Positions 1 to 5,421 of a DNA stretch of 5,421 nucleotides are shown here, piece after piece. This DNA is from Gammaproteobacteria bacterium. Its GTDB lineage: Bacteria > Pseudomonadota > Gammaproteobacteria > Chromatiales > Chromatiaceae. The translations under genes were made by a program, and so were the position numbers. Each line of letters starts with the position of its first letter. Position 1 is the first letter of the stretch. Location of the stretch: assembly GCA_030620735.1 (NCBI GenBank), contig JAUXDV010000144.1, positions 1-5,421 of the forward strand, written 5' to 3'. The notes beneath the pieces are model-generated. The model searched no databases. It was given only the letters and a program-made list of their open reading frames with translations, and was not told where the DNA came from.

Positions 1-222
1 TGTTGCGGTGGAGCCGGCCTGCATCTCATTACCCGGCAACACACCGGAGAGCAGTTGGTGAAACCACTCATCGATCAACTGGCTGCATCACAGGCAAACA
101 TCGTGGCGACAACCAATAGCGGCTGTGCGCTGCAGTTGCAGTTGGCGGCTAAAAAAGCAGGGCTAGGCATCACAGTGGTGCATCCGCTAGAATTGGTAGC
201 AGAGCAATTGCTGAAAATCTAA
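1..222 (+). CDS. C-terminal fragment of a GlcF-like (Fe-S)-binding, cysteine-rich domain protein
   Basis: The frame is open from base 1 to a TAA at 220-222, giving the last 73 residues of a gene that begins outside the window. The fragment opens with CCGGAG and has TTNSGC at about residues 37-42. This is the second half of a cysteine-rich (CCG) domain as found in GlcF (glycolate oxidase iron-sulfur subunit), HdrD/HdrB and related proteins. In GlcF the CCG-to-NxGC spacing and the closing HxxELVxE segment look the same (here HPLELVAEQL). Such subunits carry electrons from a flavin dehydrogenase subunit to quinone or another acceptor at the membrane. The N-terminal 4Fe-4S ferredoxin motifs lie outside the window, so GlcF itself cannot be separated from LutA/HdrD-type relatives. 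coq7 begins 14 bases downstream on the same strand, which suggests co-transcription. The family call is firm; the exact substrate is not. Confidence 0.8.
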   Translation, partial: CCGGAGLHLITRQHTGEQLVKPLIDQLAASQANIVATTNSGCALQLQLAAKKAGLGITVVHPLELVAEQLLKI

Positions 223-236
223 ACTGGAGAAGAGAG

Positions 237-878
237 ATGACGAGAGCCTATACACCCTTCGATAAAGTGATCATGCAGATAGATCAGTCCGTGCAGACCA
301 TTTTTGGTCAGCCAAAAGTAACCGAGCGCAGCAATCCAGCTGCAGGACTTGATGAAACGGATCTCAGTGATGCAGAGCGCGATCATACCGCGCGCCTGAT
401 GCGCATCAATCATACCGGCGAAGTTTGTGCGCAGGCGCTCTACCAGGGGCAGGCGCTGACCGCTCATGATCCGTCCGTGAAAACCAGCATGGAGCGTTCC
501 GCCATGGAGGAGAATGATCACCTCGAGTGGTGTGAAACACGCATCAGGGAACTCGGCGGCCGTACCAGCCTGCTAAATCCATTCTGGTATGCAGGCTCTT
601 TTGCTATCGGAACATTGGCGGGCATCGCAGGTGACAAGTGGAGTCTTGGTTTTGTTGCAGAGACCGAGCGCCAGGTTGAAGCGCATCTGGATGAACACCT
701 CTCCGAAGTCCGCTCCGAGGATCAGAAAACCACAGCCATTCTGCAGCAGATGAAAGAGGATGAAATCAACCATGCCACCAAGGCAGTGGAGAAAGGCGGG
801 GTCGAATTGCCGTCGCCGATCCGCGAAGGGATGAAAATAACTGCAAAGGTGATGACCGGGAGCGTCTATTATCTATGA
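237..878 (+). CDS. coq7: Coq7-type di-iron 3-demethoxyubiquinol 3-hydroxylase
   Basis: This 213-residue protein is a ferritin-like di-iron monooxygenase that carries out the last ring hydroxylation of ubiquinone synthesis (demethoxyubiquinol to demethylubiquinol). It uses O2 and acts at the inner face of the membrane. All six expected carboxylate/histidine ligands are visible: E62 in HTGE, E92 and H95 in ENDH, E144 in ETER, and E176 and H179 in EINH. The spacing between E62, E92 and E144 (30 and 52 residues) equals that in human COQ7. Length is normal for gammaproteobacterial Coq7. The central segment (about 112-135, FWYAGSFAIGTLAG) is the hydrophobic patch thought to contact the membrane and quinone. 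The ATG at 237 is well placed, with GGAG at 226-229 and a 7-base spacer. The gene follows the Fe-S subunit by 14 bases, so it probably shares its transcript. It does the job of E. coli UbiF. Confidence 0.96.
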   Translation: MTRAYTPFDKVIMQIDQSVQTIFGQPKVTERSNPAAGLDETDLSDAERDHTARLMRINHTGEVCAQALYQGQALTAHDPSVKTSMERSAMEENDHLEWCETRIRELGGRTSLLNPFWYAGSFAIGTLAGIAGDKWSLGFVAETERQVEAHLDEHLSEVRSEDQKTTAILQQMKEDEINHATKAVEKGGVELPSPIREGMKITAKVMTGSVYYL

Positions 879-943
879 GTATTAACTTTGAACCTCTATC
901 TTCTCAACTGAGCATTCATCACCGGGCCTTTGTCAATGGATAA
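875..943 (+). other. possible 22-codon bridging mini-ORF between coq7 and the symporter gene
   Basis: An ATG at 875-877 overlaps the TGA stop of coq7 (ATGA at 875-878). It opens a 22-codon frame (MSINFEPLSSQLSIHHRAFVNG) that ends in TAA at 941-943, just inside the symporter gene whose ATG is at 936. A GGGAG at 858-862 lies about 12 bases before the ATG, which is longer than ideal for a Shine-Dalgarno site. The peptide has no recognisable motif. It may be chance, or it may carry ribosomes terminating on coq7 to the poorly marked symporter start. Confidence 0.2.
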
Positions 944-2294
944 TCTGATTACCAGTCTCACCGAAATTACCGGAACTATCGCCGGCTATGCCTGGGGCAT
1001 TCCGTCCATAGTGCTACTGGTCGGTACCGGGCTCTATCTCAGCATTCGTCTGCGGGGTATTCAGTTTCGTGGTTTTCGTCATGCCACCAACCTTGTGCAG
1101 GGAAAATATGACAAAGTCGATGACCCCGGTGAAGTCACCCATTTTCAGGCCCTGTCGACAGCCCTCTCCGCCACTATCGGTACGGGGAATATTGCCGGCG
1201 TTGCTACCGCTATCACGCTGGGAGGGCCCGGAGCCGTCTTCTGGATGTGGATTACCGCCCTTGTCGGTATGGCCACCAAATATGCATCCTGTACCCTGGC
1301 GGTGAAGTACCGCTACCTGCACCCCAACGGCGAGGTCTCCGGCGGTCCCATGTATACGCTGCGGGATGGCCTGGGAATGCCGAAGCTCGGTGCGGCTTTT
1401 GCGGTATTCACCCTCATCGCCTCCTTCGGTATCGGCAACATGGTGCAGGCCAATTCTGTCGTTGACGGCATTGGTTTCATCCTTCCCGAGCTTGCCGGAT
1501 ATAAAACGACGCTGGGCGTCATCATGGGCATTGCAGTCGGCCTGGTTATCATCGGCGGCATCAAACGCATCGCCAGGGTTGCATCCACCATCGTGCCGTT
1601 CATGGCGGTCGCCTACATTCTCGCCTCTTTGACCATATTGGTCATGAATTTTACTGCGATTCCTGAAGCATTGTGGACTATCATCAATCATGCGCTCAAT
1701 CCCTGGGCTGCCGGTGGCGGAGCCGTAGGCGCCGCCATACAATATGGTGTTGCGCGCGGTGTCTTCTCCAACGAATCAGGTCTGGGATCTGCGCCTATGG
1801 CCCATGCAGCCGCCCGCACCAGTGAGCCTGTGCGAGAGGGCCTGGTCGCCATGCTCGGTCCTTTCATCGATACCCTGATTATCTGCACCATGACTGCGCT
1901 GGTGATTGTCATTGTCGGAGCATGGGGGGATGCGCGACCCGAAGAGCTGACGGGCGCGGCGCTGTCGGCCTATGCCTTCAGCCAGGTTCTGGGCGATTTT
2001 GGTGGTTGGGTGGTCGGTTTTGGTCTGATGTTTTTTGCCTACTCCACCATCATCGCCTGGAGCTACTACGGTGACCGCAGCGCCGAGTTCCTGTTTGGTG
2101 AAAAGGCGGTGCTCCCTTACCGCATCATCTACATCGTGCTGGTCGTGGTTGGAGCCAGCGTGCCACTGCAGCTGGTGTGGAACTTCGCCGACATCGCCAA
2201 TATTTTCATGGCCGCACCCAACCTGATCAGTCTGATTCTGCTTGCCGGTGTGGTGAAAAAACTCAGCGATGACTATTTCGAGAAGGATTTTTAG
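936..2294 (+). CDS. AGCS-family sodium:alanine/glycine symporter
   Basis: This polytopic inner-membrane protein of 452 residues (ATG start) belongs to the alanine or glycine:cation symporter family (AGCS; AlsT, DagA, AgcS), which takes up Ala and/or Gly with Na+. Positive evidence is the family signature GGPGAVFWMWITALVG at about 96-111, the early GTGNIAG at 82-88, SGGPMYTL at about 135-142, and the hallmark FSNESGLGSAP with following AHAAA at about 277-293. Many hydrophobic stretches fit the roughly 11 helices of the family, and length is typical. Translation could start at TTG 930 (two residues longer) or ATG 936; I prefer the ATG. An in-frame stop at 909-911 rules out a longer product. No good Shine-Dalgarno sequence precedes either start (only a GGG near 924-926). 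The gene lies 57 bases after coq7 with no visible terminator between, so read-through or coupling is plausible. Substrate preference between alanine and glycine cannot be read from the sequence. Confidence 0.95.
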   Translation: MDNLITSLTEITGTIAGYAWGIPSIVLLVGTGLYLSIRLRGIQFRGFRHATNLVQGKYDKVDDPGEVTHFQALSTALSATIGTGNIAGVATAITLGGPGAVFWMWITALVGMATKYASCTLAVKYRYLHPNGEVSGGPMYTLRDGLGMPKLGAAFAVFTLIASFGIGNMVQANSVVDGIGFILPELAGYKTTLGVIMGIAVGLVIIGGIKRIARVASTIVPFMAVAYILASLTILVMNFTAIPEALWTIINHALNPWAAGGGAVGAAIQYGVARGVFSNESGLGSAPMAHAAARTSEPVREGLVAMLGPFIDTLIICTMTALVIVIVGAWGDARPEELTGAALSAYAFSQVLGDFGGWVVGFGLMFFAYSTIIAWSYYGDRSAEFLFGEKAVLPYRIIYIVLVVVGASVPLQLVWNFADIANIFMAAPNLISLILLAGVVKKLSDDYFEKDF

Positions 2295-2301
2295 CGAGGC
2301 A

Positions 2302-2445
2302 TGAATGAGATCATTTGTAAAGATGTAGGCCACTCAAAGATCATTAATGAGGAGTGGGCTGCGGGGTGAGATCTTCTGAAACTGCTTACACAGTGGATGT
2401 ATCATGATTTCTCGCTATCGCTCGAAATGACATCTCTCTCATTCA
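2302..2445. repeat. imperfect inverted repeat spanning the convergent intergenic gap
   Basis: TGAATGAGA at 2302-2310 is matched exactly in inverse by TCTCATTCA at 2437-2445. The next six bases of the left arm (TCATTT, 2311-2316) are matched by AAATGA at 2425-2430, with six extra bases on the right side (2431-2436). The arms are about 110 bases apart. They lie between the symporter gene and the convergent unknown gene, with the right arm running into the last codons of the latter. The arrangement could be ends of a small decayed element or a long-range stem in read-through RNA. No strong GC-rich hairpin with a U-run, as in a simple intrinsic terminator, is visible in this gap. Confidence 0.4.
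2405..2433 (-). repeat. short motif resembling a dispersed TCATTTCGAGCG...CGAGAAATC repeat
   Basis: On the - strand this stretch reads ATGTCATTTCGAGCG, then ATAG, then CGAGAAATCATG. From memory it closely resembles a short intergenic repeat (TCATTTCGAGCG-AAG-CGAGAAATC) found in many copies in diverse bacterial genomes. Its outer ATTTC and GAAAT segments (2408-2412 and 2424-2428 on the + strand) are complementary. It lies wholly between genes. No second copy is present in the window, so repeat status rests on recollection of the motif. Confidence 0.4.
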
Positions 2446-3644
2446 GGCAGGCTATCTTCTCTAACACGGCGTTTGCGCCGCGCATCGACATACTCGCCTC
2501 CATGACGAATCAGGCCGTGGCTCCTGGGCACATAGACATCAACGGCGCGTGTTGAGTAATAGACAAGGGTGACATTCGGTAGTGCGGGATAGCGGAGTCC
2601 CTGCTCCTCGACATCTGCATCAACGGCATTTTTCTGTGTTGTTTCGCTATCGCTCACGACACGTTCAGGAGCTATCAACGGCAGTGACAGCGGCAATTGG
2701 CCAGGGTCGATCTCCGCCAGGCTATCCTCCGGCAAATCTGTCAATTCGATGCTAATGCTCTCCTCGGGAGTGAGCTCGCGACTGATCTGATGCTGATAGC
2801 CGTTGCTATCCTCGATGTGACACAGCGAAATGGTTTTATCACCCTTGTTAGTCAACTGCAGCCTGAAGATGATTTGCTGCGGATCATCATCAGAAAAACC
2901 GAGGTCAAGGTGGAAGTCAATGACACGCTGCAGCATCAGTCGATTCGCGTCTCTCAGCGGAAGTTTGCTCTCCTCATTGATTTGGCAGCCGACGATCGAC
3001 ATCCAGTCGGCTGAATACTCTTTGAGATAGCCTTCATATTCAACAATTGAGTCGTTATCCAGTCGCATTTCGACAACGACGCGATGTGCAATGTAGTTCT
3101 CCAGCACCGCTTCATACGCCATATTGTCGGCAAAACTGACTGAGCCTGCGCCCAGTTTCTGCATGCGTTTGTCATCACCCTTCATGGGCATATGTTTTTG
3201 CACCCTGGTCAACAGGATGCCGATGGATTCACCAATGGCCTCCTGAAAAGCAACCAGAAAGTTGCGCGTCATGCGGCCGGCGCGACGCATAATACCGGGA
3301 TTGGCAACACGTTTTATCTCTTGCAGACGGCGCTGCTGGTTTTGTGGCGAGAGTTCGTCGTGAAAGCGGAAAATGACTTCGATGGTCTTCATCATGTCGG
3401 CAAACATGATGTAACTGGTGAGCGTCTTGTCGCGCCGGTTTCTATAGGGGCGGCTGAAGATCAACTCGATCGCATTGGGGTAGGAGCGAAAACAGCCCCA
3501 CACATCCTTTTTTTTCAGGCGGGCGATCACCTGGAAGCCATCCAGATCTTTTAATACCCTATCCTTTCGTCGCTGCTGTAAAACACTGCTGAAAAATGCG
3601 CCGATAAAAACCAGAAGGATGCTGAACAGCAGGAATTTATCCAC
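2439..3644 (-). CDS. conserved-looking single-pass membrane protein of unknown function, coupled to nadB
   Basis: I do not recognise a named family for this 401-residue protein. It starts with GTG at 3644. The GGAG at 3655-3652, inside the last codons of nadB, is 7 bases upstream. Residues about 4-22 form one hydrophobic helix followed by QQRRKDR, so by the positive-inside rule most of the protein should be cytoplasmic. Residues about 23-175 are basic and rich in predicted helix. Residues about 182-218 (ENYIAHRVVVEMRL, then VEYEGYLKEYSADWMSIV) read like a small strand-rich barrel of Sm or PilZ-like character. Residues about 240-325 alternate hydrophobic and polar residues like a beta-sandwich (IIFRLQLTNKGDKTISL). 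A low-complexity acidic linker follows (about 328-350). The tail (LVYYSTRAVDVYVPRSHGLIRHGGE) is motif-like and probably conserved, and the protein ends in a basic cluster. An A8 run lies near codons 44-46. The domain readings are inference; the link to NAD synthesis rests only on gene position. Confidence 0.8.
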   Translation of the reverse strand: MDKFLLFSILLVFIGAFFSSVLQQRRKDRVLKDLDGFQVIARLKKKDVWGCFRSYPNAIELIFSRPYRNRRDKTLTSYIMFADMMKTIEVIFRFHDELSPQNQQRRLQEIKRVANPGIMRRAGRMTRNFLVAFQEAIGESIGILLTRVQKHMPMKGDDKRMQKLGAGSVSFADNMAYEAVLENYIAHRVVVEMRLDNDSIVEYEGYLKEYSADWMSIVGCQINEESKLPLRDANRLMLQRVIDFHLDLGFSDDDPQQIIFRLQLTNKGDKTISLCHIEDSNGYQHQISRELTPEESISIELTDLPEDSLAEIDPGQLPLSLPLIAPERVVSDSETTQKNAVDADVEEQGLRYPALPNVTLVYYSTRAVDVYVPRSHGLIRHGGEYVDARRKRRVREDSLPE

Positions 3645-3648
3645 GTGG

Positions 3649-5265
<1,617 letters not shown>

Positions 5266-5421
5266 GGTGTCCGCAACAGTTGTATGAATCTCATTTCAAG
5301 TTATTTCTCAGTAACTCCGTGCAGGGAAGCAGGGTTAGGATTTGCTTTTCAGGGCTGTAGGCCGAAAAAATGCTCCTGCATTTCCGGCACTTCCGCCTTC
5401 CATGGCGGTCGAAAACAGGGG
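5266..5421. other. noncoding upstream region of nadB with no convincing gene
   Basis: These 156 bases precede nadB (which reads leftward) and run to the window edge. I find no confident sigma-70 promoter on the - strand: TTGAAA near 5295 lacks a properly spaced -10 box. The right-hand half is dense in short inverted repeats, listed separately. A + strand frame from ATG 5284 stays open to the edge but has no ribosome binding site and a repeat-like composition, so I do not call it a gene. Confidence 0.5.
5361..5408. repeat. tandem small hairpins upstream of nadB
   Basis: GCCG (5361-5364) pairs with CGGC (5385-5388), enclosing AAATGC (5368-5373), loop TCCT and GCATTT (5378-5383). Four bases further on, CCGCC (5393-5397) pairs with GGCGG (5404-5408) around a 6-base loop. 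A shorter GGC/GCC pair (5353-5355 and 5361-5363) competes with the first stem. Such compact, closely spaced palindromes are typical of dispersed intergenic repeats in gammaproteobacteria. On the - strand the inner stem is followed by six T residues in total, so a weak terminator for a gene beyond the edge is an alternative. Confidence 0.5.

Noticed and set aside
219..521. 100-codon open frame on the - strand across the start of coq7
   Set aside because: It is antisense to conserved Coq7 sequence, including the HTGE ligand motif, and has no supporting signals.
1014..1742. 242-codon open frame on the - strand within the symporter gene
   Set aside because: Its composition is low-complexity and rich in G, D and R, it has no motif, and it lies wholly inside a well-supported transporter gene.
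2295..2438. Intrinsic terminator for the two convergent genes
   Set aside because: Only short palindromes (for example TCATTAATGA at 2341-2350) are visible, none GC-rich with a following U-run.
2645..2655. 11-base repeat CGCTATCGCTC also present at 2413-2423
   Set aside because: This copy encodes part of SDSE in the unknown protein and lacks the flanking bases of the intergenic motif, so it is most likely coincidence.
5284..5421. 46-codon frame on the + strand open to the window edge
   Set aside because: It has no ribosome binding site, runs through the hairpin-rich stretch and has a cysteine- and glycine-rich composition typical of translated repeats. A gene starting here is possible but unsupported.

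Overview
This 5.4 kb window looks like ordinary chromosomal sequence from a gammaproteobacterium of moderate to fairly high GC (GC not counted). The NadB protein aligns by eye with E. coli NadB almost from end to end. Ubiquinone synthesis uses the di-iron Coq7 hydroxylase rather than the flavin enzyme UbiF, as in Pseudomonas, Xanthomonas and many purple or sulfur-oxidising gammaproteobacteria. Genus cannot be fixed from the sequence alone.

Layout, left to right. (1) On the + strand, positions 1-222 are the C-terminal 73 codons of a GlcF/HdrD-like cysteine-rich (CCG domain) iron-sulfur subunit. After 14 bases comes coq7 (237-878). A further 57 bases lead to an AGCS-family Na+/alanine-glycine symporter (936-2294). 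The three genes probably lie on one transcript, because no promoter or terminator is visible between them. (2) Positions 2295-2438 are a convergent intergenic gap holding an imperfect inverted repeat and a short motif resembling a widespread dispersed repeat. (3) On the - strand, nadB (5265-3649, L-aspartate oxidase) is followed after 4 bases by a GTG-started gene (3644-2439) for a conserved-looking one-pass membrane protein of unknown function. Its Shine-Dalgarno sequence is made from the last two codons of nadB, so translation of the two is probably coupled. (4) Positions 5266-5421, upstream of nadB, hold no convincing gene but contain a cluster of small hairpins.

The functional themes are electron transfer and quinones (Fe-S subunit, Coq7, and NadB, which can pass electrons to O2, fumarate or quinone), amino-acid uptake and NAD synthesis. 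Nothing here resembles a defence, mobile or secondary-metabolite system. The points most worth a second look are the unknown membrane protein coupled to nadB, the 22-codon mini-ORF bridging coq7 and the symporter, and the hairpin-rich sequence upstream of nadB.
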